Below are positions 1 to 9,039 of a stretch of DNA of 64,000 nt, one piece after another; position 1 is the stretch's first letter; every line of letters starts with the position of its first letter. The position numbers and the translations under genes were made by a program. Below the pieces are notes generated by a model. The model was given only the letters and a program-made list of their open reading frames with translations, searched no databases and was not told the DNA's origin. The DNA lies in the NCBI GenBank assembly GCA_052274345.1, contig DAVZGP010000010.1:18153-82152 (forward strand), written 5' to 3'. This DNA comes from Clostridium_AD sp937920395 (GTDB taxonomy: Bacteria > Bacillota > Clostridia > Clostridiales > Clostridiaceae).

Positions 1-291
1 CATTTTATGCATCGTGTTATATACTACTAGTTCTTCATCACTTATTTTTTGGGTACTATGATTTTGTTTTATTACAACCGCCTTACTATCTAACTGTGCT
101 TTAATTTGAACTGCTTGTACACTTTTAGGACTACCCTGCTTATTTAGTTTGTTTTGTGAAATATAATAACCTCCTGTACCAGTTATAACAATCACCAATA
201 ATACACTACCAATGGTTAGCCACATGTGACGATTGGCAAATAGTTTTCTAAACTCATCAAGGAATTTGCCTCCTGCTTTATCTAGTTTCAT
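1..291 (-). CDS. Membrane-anchored protein, partial (3' end outside window)
   Basis: 97 codons of a minus-strand gene are visible, and the C-terminus runs off the left edge. The ATG at 289-291 is preceded by a good ribosome binding site (AAGGAGG, about 8 bases upstream). A short charged N-terminus is followed by one hydrophobic segment at about residues 24-43 (WLTIGSVLLVIVITGTGG), then a Lys/Gln/Ser-rich outer part. This fits a single-pass protein with an extracytoplasmic domain. The family cannot be recognised from this fragment. Confidence 0.7.
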   Translation of the reverse strand, partial: MKLDKAGGKFLDEFRKLFANRHMWLTIGSVLLVIVITGTGGYYISQNKLNKQGSPKSVQAVQIKAQLDSKAVVIKQNHSTQKISDEELVVYNTMHKM

Positions 292-514
292 TAAAAAAGC
301 CTCCTTCAATATGTATTTTATAGTAGTAAAATAAAATCATGTAAAATATATTAATTAATTGTAATTATATCACATTTATGTATTCAATGTAATATTATGA
401 CAATAATGTTTTTTAAAATACTATGTAATTATATAAATCGTATAAATACTGTCTAGAATATAGTATTCTCTTACAAAATGTGATACCATATATTTAAGAA
501 CGAAGGGGCGGTTG

Positions 515-2080
515 GTGTTTATGACACATACTTATAGTGAAAAAATAATGATACCATTTCTGTATTCGTGTACTGACATTATAACCGATGTTAATAACGA
601 ATTCCTTAATTTCACAGAGTATACTTGGAGTGAACTAGTTGGTAAATCAATTAAAGAAGTAGGAACCATGTTGAAATTTGATTTACAATCTTTAGAAGAT
701 AAAACAAACAATAAAAACTCAGGATATATATTTACAAAATTTCTTAACGCACTAGAAGTGGATATCTCAATATCCCATATCTCTGAGACAAATAGTGAGT
801 TATACACTTTCGTTGAAAAAACAAATTCCAGACTTAATGACAAACTAATTTTCATTGAACAAATGTTTATTGATAACATATCAGGTGTTGCTATTTATAG
901 CGTACCCGATTTAATATTACTTAGAGTAAATCAAAAATATCTAGATTCTTCATACTCTAAATATAATAAAGAAGAAAATAGTATAGGTAAACCAATAAAT
1001 GAAATTATACCTAGTTTTATTGGATCAGCAGGTGAAGTTATTTGTAATTCAGTTCTTACTTCTCAAAAGGCGAGTTATATAAAAGAATTCGAATTTGATA
1101 ATATAGCAAAACGTAAAACTTATTGGGATTCTAGTCAAATGCCTATATTTTATAACGGTAAGATAAAATACATATTTCATACCACAGTTGAAGTTACTAA
1201 ACGGGTTCTTAAAAGCCAGAATATAGAAGCACAAAAAAAAATAATCAAAGAGCAAAAGGATTCAAAGGCACATGAAGAAATTATGAGAAAAGCATTAAAA
1301 TCACAAAGAGAATTTCTTGTTAATATATCCCACGAACTTAAGACACCACTAAATGTTATATTTGCAACAGCTCAGTTATTTAATGTGTATTGTGACGGTG
1401 GCTCACTTGATAAAAATAAGGATTCAGTTATTAAATATATAAATTCAATCAAACAAAATACCTATAGATTATCTAAAATGATTAATAATATAGTTGATTT
1501 GTCAAAAATAGAATCGGGTTTCTTTAAACTTAACCTATCAAATAGTAATATAGTTGAATTTGTAGAATATATAGTAATGTCTGTAACTAATTTCACGCAA
1601 AGCAAAGGATTAAACCTTATATTTGATACTAATACAGAAGAAAAAATAATTGCTTGTGACCAAGAAAAATTAGAAAGAGTAATATTAAATCTTATATCAA
1701 ATGCAATAAAGTTTTCAGATGCCGGAGATGAGATATTAGTAACTGTTAATGACAAAAATGAATTTGTTGAAATATCAGTGAAAGACACTGGTATTGGAAT
1801 TGAAAAAAAGAACTTAGATATGATATTTGATAGATTTAAGCAAGTAGACAAATCTTTATCAAGAAATGCAGAAGGAACGGGTATTGGCCTAAGTTTAGTT
1901 AAATCTATTGTAGAATTGCACAGTGGAACTATAACAGTCAAGAGTCAGTATGGCAAGGGAAGCACATTTACCGTTAGCCTTCCTTCTAGAAAAGTATGTA
2001 TAGAAAATAAAATATACAATAATGAAGTACGTGGTAAAGATCAAAATATAAGAGTTGAACTTTCTGATGTTTATTCATAA
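515..2080 (+). CDS. Soluble PAS-domain sensor histidine kinase
   Basis: Cytoplasmic two-component sensor kinase of about 521 residues. From the N-terminus it has a PAS-like region (about 15-60), a second PAS-like region (about 118-230), a short coiled linker, and a HisKA dimerisation domain with the H-box NISHELKTPL (His near residue 274). A HATPase_c domain follows with an N-box (LNLISNAIKF), G1 DTGIGI and G2 GTGIGL. No membrane segment is visible, so the signal is probably internal. No response regulator lies next to it, so it is an orphan kinase here. Possible starts are TTG 512, GTG 515 and ATG 521. GTG 515 was chosen because the AAGGGG site at 503-508 leaves a 6-base spacer. Confidence 0.9.
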   Translation: MFMTHTYSEKIMIPFLYSCTDIITDVNNEFLNFTEYTWSELVGKSIKEVGTMLKFDLQSLEDKTNNKNSGYIFTKFLNALEVDISISHISETNSELYTFVEKTNSRLNDKLIFIEQMFIDNISGVAIYSVPDLILLRVNQKYLDSSYSKYNKEENSIGKPINEIIPSFIGSAGEVICNSVLTSQKASYIKEFEFDNIAKRKTYWDSSQMPIFYNGKIKYIFHTTVEVTKRVLKSQNIEAQKKIIKEQKDSKAHEEIMRKALKSQREFLVNISHELKTPLNVIFATAQLFNVYCDGGSLDKNKDSVIKYINSIKQNTYRLSKMINNIVDLSKIESGFFKLNLSNSNIVEFVEYIVMSVTNFTQSKGLNLIFDTNTEEKIIACDQEKLERVILNLISNAIKFSDAGDEILVTVNDKNEFVEISVKDTGIGIEKKNLDMIFDRFKQVDKSLSRNAEGTGIGLSLVKSIVELHSGTITVKSQYGKGSTFTVSLPSRKVCIENKIYNNEVRGKDQNIRVELSDVYS

Positions 2081-2100
2081 AATTCAAAGTATAAAAGAGT

Positions 2101-2130
2101 AAAAACCAAGCATAATTATGCTTGGTTTTT
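2101..2130. terminator. Bidirectional Rho-independent terminator
   Basis: A perfect inverted repeat, AAAAACCAAGCAT / ATGCTTGGTTTTT with an AATT loop, lies between the convergent histidine kinase and TelA genes. It is flanked by A and T runs, so it can work in both directions. Confidence 0.85.
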
Positions 2131-2145
2131 GATTTAATATTCAAG

Positions 2146-3639
2146 TTAGTTTTTTGCAGATAGTAATTTATTTTTTAAGTCACTTTGAATTTGTACAAGT
2201 TCAGCTTCAGCAACACGTCGTCGTTGTTTTCCATCTTCTTGAATTTGTAAAACTTCATCTATTGTTGAAATAAGTTGGTCGTTAGTATACTTAATTGTTT
2301 CAATATCAATAATGCCACGTTCATTTTCTTTTGCTACTTCTACAGAATTTATCTTTAGTATATCTGCATTTTTCTTTAACAACTCATTTGTTACATCTGA
2401 TACAGCTTTTTGAGCCTTTAATGCCTTTTGTGAATTTGCAAGACCAAGTGCTAATACCATTTGATTCTTCCAAAGAGGTATTGTATTTACTATTGAGCTT
2501 TGAACTTTATCCACCAATACGGCATCATTGTTTTGCACCATACGAATTTGTGGTGCTAACTGCATAGATACAGCTTTTGATAATTCTAAATCATGAAGTT
2601 TTTTATCAAATCTATTGCACATATCTTGATAATCTCTAGCAGCTTGTATATCTTGTTGTAATTTGCTTTGGTCAGCCTTTTGTCTAAGTGCTTTAAGATC
2701 TATATTTTCAGTTTCCATTAGTTTTTGTTTCCCTGCCATTATATACATTGTAAGTTCCTTAAAGTTTAGTAAATTGATTTCATACATTTTATCTAACATA
2801 GAAATATCTTTTAGAAGTTGTATTTTATGTTTTTCTAAATCATCTGTGATTTTATTTATTGTTTCTTCAACAGAAGAATATCTACTCTTTAAAGTAGATA
2901 TTTGATCAGAACCTTTTTTAATAAGACCAAAAAATCCTTTTTTAGGTTCAGAATTAGCAGTAAACCCCTTTAATGTTGTCGAAAGTTTTAAAAGCACATC
3001 TCCAGTTTCTCCAGTATCCTTTATTTTATATCTACTTAATGATGAATCTGCAAAATCCGAGTTCTTTTTTTGAACTCCAGATGCATATTGTAAAATTGAC
3101 TGGGTATCTCTTAGATTAATTTTTCTAGACAAATCATATATTTGTCTTTTTTCATTCTCAGATAAAATAATACCCTCAGGATTAGTGTCGATATTAGTTA
3201 ATGAAGGATCAGATTGTTGTTGTTGTTGATACCCTTGATTCATTTGCTGTTGTGGATATCCCTGGTTCATCTGTTGTTGTGGGTAACCCTGGTTCATTTG
3301 TTGATTTGGATACCCCTGGTTCATTTGTTGTTGTGGATATCCCTGATTCATTTGTTGCTGTGGGTACCCCTGGTTCATCTGTTGTTGTGGGTACCCCTGG
3401 TTCATTTGTTGCTCTGGGTACCCTTGATTCATTTGTTGTTGTGGGTACCCTTGGTTCATCTGTTGTTGTGGGTATCCTTGATTCATTTGTTGCTCTGGGT
3501 ATCCTTGATTTGTTTGTTGCTGTTGGTATTCCTGATTTGTTTGTTGCTTAAAGTCTGATACATCAGACAAGTTCTTTGAATCTGTATTTTCAAGATTTAG
3601 AATTATTTCTGGTAAACCATTATTATTTTCATTACTCAT
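2146..3639 (-). CDS. TelA/KlaA-family protein with Q/N-rich repeat N-terminus
   Basis: 497-residue protein. Residues of about 155-497 match the TelA family (toxic anion resistance, PF05816): helical, with the region from SENEKRQIYDLSRKINL to DTGETGDVLLKL followed by long coiled-coil helices. TelA-family proteins are linked to tellurite, bacteriocin and stress tolerance, but the mechanism is unclear. Residues 32-139 are twelve tandem copies of a nine-residue unit, QQMNQGYPQ, an unusual low-complexity tail. It is followed after 27 bases by the XpaC-like gene (start 3639, XpaC end 3667 on the same strand, XpaC upstream). The pair is a common TelA-XpaC operon in Firmicutes. Confidence 0.88.
   Translation of the reverse strand: MSNENNNGLPEIILNLENTDSKNLSDVSDFKQQTNQEYQQQQTNQGYPEQQMNQGYPQQQMNQGYPQQQMNQGYPEQQMNQGYPQQQMNQGYPQQQMNQGYPQQQMNQGYPNQQMNQGYPQQQMNQGYPQQQMNQGYQQQQQSDPSLTNIDTNPEGIILSENEKRQIYDLSRKINLRDTQSILQYASGVQKKNSDFADSSLSRYKIKDTGETGDVLLKLSTTLKGFTANSEPKKGFFGLIKKGSDQISTLKSRYSSVEETINKITDDLEKHKIQLLKDISMLDKMYEINLLNFKELTMYIMAGKQKLMETENIDLKALRQKADQSKLQQDIQAARDYQDMCNRFDKKLHDLELSKAVSMQLAPQIRMVQNNDAVLVDKVQSSIVNTIPLWKNQMVLALGLANSQKALKAQKAVSDVTNELLKKNADILKINSVEVAKENERGIIDIETIKYTNDQLISTIDEVLQIQEDGKQRRRVAEAELVQIQSDLKNKLLSAKN
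3223..3546 (-). repeat. 27-bp tandem repeat (12 units) in telA-like gene
   Basis: Twelve direct copies of a 27-bp unit encode QQxNQGYPx. The last-position residue varies between Q, E and N, and the first two units have T instead of M. The repeat is in frame, so unit gain or loss would change only tail length. Confidence 0.95.
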
Positions 3640-3666
3640 ATCTATTTTGCTCCTCTAGTTTTTTTT

Positions 3667-4566
3667 TTAAGAATACATAGAAATTGTATCTGAATCTGCC
3701 AAACCATTTTGAGTTAACTGTTTTTTTAACACTTCAATATCAGTAGATATATCTAATAAACTATCAGTAAAAAGTTGATTATATATTTTATTAGAAGCAT
3801 CCTTAATCATTGGCAGCAAACTTTCAATTTTATTCATACTTGTATTAATATTTGGTATATTTAAGTTGACGTTTTTCTGTAATTCAATATACTTGTCCAT
3901 CTGTGTAAAAAGTTCCGGTAAATAATAATTAATAAGAGGCTTATGTTTATACTCTGATTCTGGATGTTTTTCCACATATTCAAAAATTTTACTACAAATA
4001 AGTTCAATTTCTTCTAACTGTTTTCTTGTCTCAGATTTTAAAATTTTCCAACTAAACCCTTGCAACTTCCTTACATATTCATTTTCTGATAGAGTTTCTA
4101 CAGGTTTTTCTGTAACTTTCTGCTTCTGTGCACTCTTCTTAGTTTCAGAATCAATAAAACCATAATCCTGATATATCTTATCTCTTACCTCTCTATCTTC
4201 ATCAACATCTACTCCAAGATAAGATTCGATTTCCACGCGAATTAAATATTCTTTCCTTGCTTTCAGAACACTTAATATATCTAGTAACTCTGCATCTACT
4301 ACAAGAGATGATTCAATGCTCAGACGGATTAAGTATTCTTTTTTTGTTTTCACAATACTTACTATTCCTCGAAAATAAGCTATAATATTTACACCAGGTA
4401 TAATAATAGCTATTAAATATAAAAAGCCACGTTTTTTCCATTCCTTATTATGTGTCTTATTTCCTATGTAAAGAAATGAAATACCTGCTAATGAAAAAAA
4501 AGCAAATATTATATATAGTGAGTTTTTAAACTTCCACATCTTTCCTTTATTCAGTGTCTTTTCCAT
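3667..4566 (-). CDS. XpaC-like membrane protein (5-bromo-4-chloroindolyl phosphate hydrolysis family)
   Basis: 299 residues with two hydrophobic segments near the N-terminus (about 12-32 and 47-67) and a long cytoplasmic helical region. The C-terminal part (ETRKQLEEIELICSKIF followed by YYLPELFTQMDKY) resembles the XpaC family (PF10112), which typically accompanies TelA. The spacing to the downstream telA-like gene is 27 bases, so they are probably co-transcribed with this gene first. Inside the middle segment, KARKEYLIRVEIESYLGVDV partly repeats the preceding KTKKEYLIRLSIESSLVVDA, an internal duplication of about 33 residues. The biochemical role is unknown. Confidence 0.8.
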   Translation of the reverse strand: MEKTLNKGKMWKFKNSLYIIFAFFSLAGISFLYIGNKTHNKEWKKRGFLYLIAIIIPGVNIIAYFRGIVSIVKTKKEYLIRLSIESSLVVDAELLDILSVLKARKEYLIRVEIESYLGVDVDEDREVRDKIYQDYGFIDSETKKSAQKQKVTEKPVETLSENEYVRKLQGFSWKILKSETRKQLEEIELICSKIFEYVEKHPESEYKHKPLINYYLPELFTQMDKYIELQKNVNLNIPNINTSMNKIESLLPMIKDASNKIYNQLFTDSLLDISTDIEVLKKQLTQNGLADSDTISMYS

Positions 4567-4796
4567 ATTTTATCTCCTTTTCTTAATTAGTGTTAGCAGT
4601 AGTAATAGAATTCCCTATTCATTTCATCCATCCTTTTTTTTGATTTTATACCCAATTTAACTATTATTTTTACTATCATTTCTATAATATCACATTTTTT
4701 GTTTAATACTATATTTTTTTACATATTATACTGTATAACCTTTTATTTTTATCTTAAATATTAAATACAAAAGCTGCTTTTATTCATTCAAAGTAT

Positions 4797-4842
4797 AAAG
4801 GAGTAAAAAACAAACATCCTCATGTTTGTTTTTTACTCCTTT
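4797..4842. terminator. Rho-independent terminator at end of feo operon
   Basis: Long perfect stem (AAAGGAGTAAAAAACAAACAT with its complement, loop CCTC). It lies just downstream of the last feo-operon gene (ends 4856, minus strand) and faces the XpaC promoter region. Internal A/T runs make it potentially bidirectional. Confidence 0.85.
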
Positions 4843-4855
4843 AGTTAGCTATTCT

Positions 4856-5134
4856 TTATTTAGCTACTCTTAATGCTGCTTCATTGCCTTTACTTGTAAT
4901 CTTCCACATTATTATATTGCTTTTCGAGCTACAACAACTTGCCTTTTTAGGACCACTTCCACAATCACATGAACCAGCACAGGATGCCATCTCTTCCCTT
5001 ACAATGTATCCTTTCCTCTCAAGTTGCATTAACATTTGCTCAACCATTCCCTCATCGATTCCAAGTTCTCTAGCCATTATCTTATTAGAATACCGATCGC
5101 CCTGCGCTAATCTTTTAAGTACCTTCATTAACAT
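4856..5134 (-). CDS. FeoC-like winged-helix protein with cysteine cluster
   Basis: Small winged-helix protein (92 residues from ATG 5134). The HTH part is LKRLAQGDRYSNKIMARELG followed by a recognition helix (GMVEQMLMQLERKGYIV). It is followed by a Cys-rich loop, CAGSCDCG then ASCCSS, with five cysteines in total, then a beta wing. This matches the FeoC-like family (PF09012), whose members may bind an Fe-S cluster and tune FeoB. It is the last gene of the feo operon, which supports the call. ATG 5134 was chosen over the longer frame because GGAGGA (5142-5147) sits 7 bases upstream; the longer frame would start in a simple TATATAGATT-type repeat with no ribosome binding site. Confidence 0.8.
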   Translation of the reverse strand: MLMKVLKRLAQGDRYSNKIMARELGIDEGMVEQMLMQLERKGYIVREEMASCAGSCDCGSGPKKASCCSSKSNIIMWKITSKGNEAALRVAK

Positions 5135-5217
5135 TCTACATTCCTCCATCACATATATATTTATTCTATATAAATCTATTCTATATAAATCCATATGTTT
5201 TATTTCTTATTTTACAT

Positions 5218-5529
5218 TTAAATAACCCTTTGCGGACTACACCCAAGTTCCTTTGCACATTCTTGTATTTTCTTTTCCATGTGTATCCATGAACGTTTTG
5301 AATATACAACTTTCACATTAGATCTTCTTGATTCTTCTTTAACAATTTTTGTTAATTGATGTCCTACGAAATCTATAAGAACCATGACCAAATCTATGTG
5401 ACCTGGCAATCTAAAATTTTTAGCATCTTTTTTTCTACCTGTTATGTGTTCTATATCATTAAAACCATTCTGCATTAGTTTCTGAGTAATATTGCCGAGT
5501 TTATCTCCACCTATGAGTAATATGAACAT
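5218..5529 (-). CDS. DUF2325-domain protein in feo operon
   Basis: 103 residues. It starts FILLIGGDKLGNI, a Rossmann-like glycine motif, and ends in a conserved YSKRSW segment, both typical of DUF2325 (PF10087). The function of the family is not established. Members are often encoded with ferrous iron transport genes in clostridia, and here it lies between feoB and the FeoC-like gene. The start has an AGGGAGGTGA-type site upstream, so translation is probably strong. Confidence 0.78.
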   Translation of the reverse strand: MFILLIGGDKLGNITQKLMQNGFNDIEHITGRKKDAKNFRLPGHIDLVMVLIDFVGHQLTKIVKEESRRSNVKVVYSKRSWIHMEKKIQECAKELGCSPQRVI

Positions 5530-5589
5530 AAGTTCACCTCCCTAATATATATTACAATCATGACATTGATTTTCATTATCAGCATATTA

Positions 5590-7656
5590 TTATTTAAATC
5601 CTAAAAGACTTCCTATTTGGAATACTAAAACTGCTCCTACCCATCCAATAAGGCAACTCACAACTGCTGATACTACAGCCCATTTCGTTGAGTTAGTTTC
5701 CTTCTTAATAGTTCCTATAGTTGCAACGCAAGGTACATAAAGAAGAGTCATTACCATAAATGAAAGTGCAGTAAGTGGTGTAAACGCATGTTGAATAGCT
5801 CCTATAAGATGTGGTCCATTAGCTACCCCATATATAGTTCCAAGTGTTCCTATTACTGCTTCCTTAGCTGCAAAGCCAGTAATAAGTGCTACTCCTGACT
5901 GCCAATTTCCAAAACCTGCTGGTGCAAATACTGGAGCTATAAATGTTCCTACTATACCAAGTAAACTGTGTTGACTTCCTGCCTCAACTCCATATGGTAA
6001 GTTTGAAAGTGCCCAAACAATCACAACTACTCCTAAAATAATTGTACCTGCTCTTGTTAAAAAATGTTGTGACTTTTCCCACATATGAACAAATATACTT
6101 TTAGCTGTTGGTAAACGATATGGAGGTAATTCCATTATAAAATAAGAGGTGTCTCCTTTAAATACTTTATCACTATAAAATTTACCCATTAGTATAGCAA
6201 CTACAATTCCTAAAACATAAAGTAAAAATATTATTAATCCGCCTTCATTAATAATGCCGATTTTTTTATCCGAAAAGAATGCAGCAACAAACACTCCATA
6301 AACCACAAGTCTTGCTGGACATGACATAAACGGACTAATTAGAATAGCTATCATTCTGTCTTTTTTACTTTCTATAGTTCTTGTAGACATTATTCCAGAC
6401 ACTGCACATCCACTGCTTAATATTAGAGCAATAGCAGTTTTACCGTGAAGTCCTACTGAACTCATAAGTTTGTCCATTACATATGCCGCTCTTGACATAT
6501 AACCACTATCTTCAAGTAAAGACATAAGAAAATACATAGTAAGAATCATTGGCATAAATACAAGTACTGATCCAACGCCACCTATAAGGCCATCTGTTAC
6601 AAATGATATTAAAAGTTTAGGTGCACCAATATTCGTTAATGTACTTCCTAAAAATTGTCCTAATGCATCCATACCATCGCCAAGTATTCCACCTAAAAAT
6701 CCATTACCAAAACTTATTGAAATTTGATACATAAGAAACATTATAAGTCCGAATATTGGAATACCAAGCCATTTATTTGTAACAATCTTATCTATTTTAT
6801 CAGATGTAGTTTCTCCTGTAATTTCCTCTTTTTTAACACATTTTCTCGTTGCATCACTTATTGCTTCATATCTTTTATCAATTATAAAAGTATCAGGTTC
6901 ATAACCTATTACTGATGTTAATCTCTCTATACTTTTTCCTACTTTATTATTTATCTTTTCACCATTCTTTTGAGTGCTTATGTATTTCATTACGTATTCA
7001 TCATTTTCTAGAAGCCTAAGTGCTGCCCATTCAGTAGGATATTCAAGAGTTGCCCCGACTTCTGACATAGCTTCCCTAATTGATCCAATTTCCTTTTCAA
7101 TATCTTTACCATAATCAACTTTATATACACTACTTTTATCTTGCTCACTTAATTTTATAGCTTCCCTAATAAGTTCCTTTATACCTTCCCCTTTAGGAGC
7201 TACTGTAGGTATAATAGTTAAATTTAGTTGTTTTGATAATTCTTTAATATTTATTTGTATATTTTTTTTCTTAGCTTCATCTGCCATATTAAGTGCTAAA
7301 ATAACCTTAGCACCTGTTTCTAATAATTGCATTGTAAGATATAGGTTTCTTTCGAGATTAGTAGAATCAATTACATTAATAACTACATCAGGCTTGTCTT
7401 TTAATATGAAATTACAAGCTACAACTTCATCCTCAGAATATGCCCCAAGACTATAGGTGCCTGGTAAATCTACTACTGTTAAATTCCTGCCTTCAAATTT
7501 AAGGTCACCCTCTTTCTTCTCAACTGTAACACCAGGCCAGTTACCTACATGCTGTTTTGCACCTGTTAATTCATTAAACATACTGGTTTTACCACAATTA
7601 GGATTACCAGCTAGTGCTATTACTAAATCTTTACCATCATTATTCAAGTTACTCAT
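5590..7656 (-). CDS. feoB: Ferrous iron transporter FeoB
   Basis: Inner-membrane Fe(II) transporter with an N-terminal GTPase. Numbered from the upstream in-frame ATG, G1 GNPNCGKTS is at about 21-29, G2 is the Thr in GVTVEKKEG, G3 is DLPG at 67-70 and G4 is NMAD at 127-130. A helical GDI-like linker follows, then the membrane domain with the Gate motifs. These include the SGCAVSGIMSTRTI and SCPARLVVYG segments with their conserved cysteines, the FeoB associated Cys, and a final hydrophobic tail. Length (688) is typical of the class without extra domains. ATG 7656 was chosen because GGGGG sits 5-6 bases upstream; the alternative ATG 7668 has no site. feoA-type genes lie immediately upstream. 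Confidence 0.97.
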   Translation of the reverse strand: MSNLNNDGKDLVIALAGNPNCGKTSMFNELTGAKQHVGNWPGVTVEKKEGDLKFEGRNLTVVDLPGTYSLGAYSEDEVVACNFILKDKPDVVINVIDSTNLERNLYLTMQLLETGAKVILALNMADEAKKKNIQINIKELSKQLNLTIIPTVAPKGEGIKELIREAIKLSEQDKSSVYKVDYGKDIEKEIGSIREAMSEVGATLEYPTEWAALRLLENDEYVMKYISTQKNGEKINNKVGKSIERLTSVIGYEPDTFIIDKRYEAISDATRKCVKKEEITGETTSDKIDKIVTNKWLGIPIFGLIMFLMYQISISFGNGFLGGILGDGMDALGQFLGSTLTNIGAPKLLISFVTDGLIGGVGSVLVFMPMILTMYFLMSLLEDSGYMSRAAYVMDKLMSSVGLHGKTAIALILSSGCAVSGIMSTRTIESKKDRMIAILISPFMSCPARLVVYGVFVAAFFSDKKIGIINEGGLIIFLLYVLGIVVAILMGKFYSDKVFKGDTSYFIMELPPYRLPTAKSIFVHMWEKSQHFLTRAGTIILGVVVIVWALSNLPYGVEAGSQHSLLGIVGTFIAPVFAPAGFGNWQSGVALITGFAAKEAVIGTLGTIYGVANGPHLIGAIQHAFTPLTALSFMVMTLLYVPCVATIGTIKKETNSTKWAVVSAVVSCLIGWVGAVLVFQIGSLLGFK

Positions 7657-7683
7657 GTATTCCCCCATATTTTCTTATTATTT

Positions 7684-7911
7684 TTAAACTTCACTTACCA
7701 TAACTTTCTGTGCCATACCTCGTCCAAGTACTAAACGCGTCTCTCCTACCCTTATGATTAAAGGGCCATTGTCATTTTTCATGATTTTTATTATAGCCCC
7801 TGTACTCATGCCCATCTCCATAATTTTCTTGCGTAGTGCTTCTCCGCCTTGCACTGAATTAATTTCTGCAAGTTTCCCTATTCCAATAAAATTAAGTGGC
7901 ATACTCGTCAT
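7684..7911 (-). CDS. feoA: FeoA-domain protein (proximal to feoB)
   Basis: Small SH3-like cytoplasmic partner of FeoB, about 75 residues. The family pattern is clear: GGEALRKKIMEMGMSTGAIIKI, then IIRVGETRLVLGRGMAQKVMV. It lies 27 bases upstream of the feoB start and 50 bases after the second feoA. ATG 7911 was chosen because GGAGG sits 5 bases upstream; the longer frame begins at ATG 7923, which overlaps that site. Confidence 0.93.
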   Translation of the reverse strand: MTSMPLNFIGIGKLAEINSVQGGEALRKKIMEMGMSTGAIIKIMKNDNGPLIIRVGETRLVLGRGMAQKVMVSEV

Positions 7912-7961
7912 TTTGACCTCCATTATTATTTATTTAGGAGTAACTATATAAAATGGTGATG

Positions 7962-8198
7962 TTAAATCATCTCCACCATAATATCTTTTGCTTCATTTTT
8001 CCTAAGGCTTAGTTTATATCCTCTAACTTGTATCTCTATAGGATCTCCCATAGGAGCTTTACCTTCAACAACTAACTGGACACCTATTGTTATTCCCATA
8101 TCCATAATTCTTCTTCGTATTGTACTCCCTGGTACTATTTGCACAACCTTAACCCTAGATTTTAAATCAACTTTATCTAGTCCTACTAGCTTTTCCAT
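7962..8198 (-). CDS. feoA: FeoA-domain protein (first gene of feo operon)
   Basis: Second FeoA-like protein, about 78 residues, with VVQIVPGSTIRRRIMDMGI and a C-terminal beta strand RGYKLSLRKNEAKDIMV. Two separate FeoA proteins with one FeoB is a common clostridial arrangement. It is the promoter-proximal gene, with two Fur-like boxes 34-113 bases upstream. ATG 8198 follows GAGGAG at 7-base spacing; the longer reading from 8213 has no site. Confidence 0.93.
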   Translation of the reverse strand: MEKLVGLDKVDLKSRVKVVQIVPGSTIRRRIMDMGITIGVQLVVEGKAPMGDPIEIQVRGYKLSLRKNEAKDIMVEMI

Positions 8199-8231
8199 AT
8201 AATCACTCCTCATAAATATTATTATTAATAT

Positions 8232-8246
8232 TGAAACTCATTATCA
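8232..8246. promoter_or_regulatory. Fur-box-like palindrome, proximal
   Basis: TGAAACTCATTATCA agrees with the TGATAAT-N-ATTATCA Fur core at 12 of 14 informative positions. It lies 34 bases upstream of the first feoA start, where repressor binding would block initiation. Fur control of feo genes is well established; the site itself is inferred. Confidence 0.65.
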
Positions 8247-8296
8247 CTATATCAATAAAAAATATATTCCATTTTCATATAATATAGATAGTCATT

Positions 8297-8311
8297 TGAG
8301 AACTATTATCA
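8297..8311. promoter_or_regulatory. Fur-box-like palindrome, distal
   Basis: TGAGAACTATTATCA agrees with the TGATAAT-N-ATTATCA core at 12 of 14 positions. It lies 65 bases upstream of the proximal box in the same leader, so the feo operon probably has two Fur sites. Confidence 0.65.
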
Positions 8312-8358
8312 TGATACTACATTATGGTTGATCTGTAAACATATAAATTAATATGTAT

Positions 8359-8394
8359 AAAAAAAAAGAGTGAATATCCTTACGGTATTCACTC
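8359..8394 (-). terminator. Rho-independent terminator after GNAT gene
   Basis: The stem is GAGTGAATA / TATTCACTC with a 9-base loop. On the minus strand it is followed by about nine T residues, directly downstream of the acetyltransferase stop. Confidence 0.85.
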
Positions 8395-8398
8395 CATT

Positions 8399-8932
8399 TT
8401 AAACTACTCTCTCATTGCAAATTATATTATCTAAGGATTCTTTTGGTCTTGCTATAGCATATTCTTTGCATAATAATGCTCTAATATAACCACGGTCATC
8501 ATTTGTTGATTCTATATAAAAACATCTTCCATAATAAAATCTTATAAGTGAAAACATTCTAGATGCAGTATGGAGATATAAACTGGTAACCCCTTGCTCC
8601 ATCATTGCAATATCGACTGCATTCATTAATATTTTGCCAATACCATTATTTTGATGTAGTGACGAAACTCCAAATCTACTTAAATAAGCACTATGATCTG
8701 GTTTAACTTTAATTCGTACACTACCTATAACTTCTTCATTAGATAGAGCTACAAAAACATTAGTAGTCTCTATCGCCTTTAATACATCCTCATACGATTC
8801 CTCAAAAGGTGCTACTAGTCCCGTAATCCCTGCATTCTCGGCATACAATTTAAACGATTTTTTTGCAAGTAACATTATTTCTTCAATGTCGCTAGTAACA
8901 GCTTTTCTAACTTCAAAGAACATTTTGTCCAT
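8399..8932 (-). CDS. GNAT-family N-acetyltransferase
   Basis: 177 residues. It starts with FEVRKAVTSDIEEIMLLAKKS, the usual GNAT beta1-alpha1. The acetyl-CoA loop is recognisable as FGVSSLHQNNGIGKILMNAV (Q/R-x-x-G-x-G/A type). YLHTASRMFSLIRFYYGRCF is the alpha4-beta6 end, and about 25 residues extend beyond the core. ATG 8932 is preceded by GGGGGT at about 6 bases. It lies downstream of argC but about 107 bases away and with its own site. An arginine-pathway role is possible but not shown; the substrate is unknown. Confidence 0.85.
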   Translation of the reverse strand: MDKMFFEVRKAVTSDIEEIMLLAKKSFKLYAENAGITGLVAPFEESYEDVLKAIETTNVFVALSNEEVIGSVRIKVKPDHSAYLSRFGVSSLHQNNGIGKILMNAVDIAMMEQGVTSLYLHTASRMFSLIRFYYGRCFYIESTNDDRGYIRALLCKEYAIARPKESLDNIICNERVV

Positions 8933-9039
8933 GTATCTACCCCCATATCATATTATTTCTGTATGTCATTATATATATATTTATGTGTATATAACAAGTT
9001 ATATTTTAAAGATAATTGTTAAATATAATTACAATAAAG

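Noticed and set aside
3201..3558. Plus-strand ORFs rich in V/L/G across the telA repeat
   Set aside because: Antisense shadows of the 27-bp repeat with no ribosome binding site.
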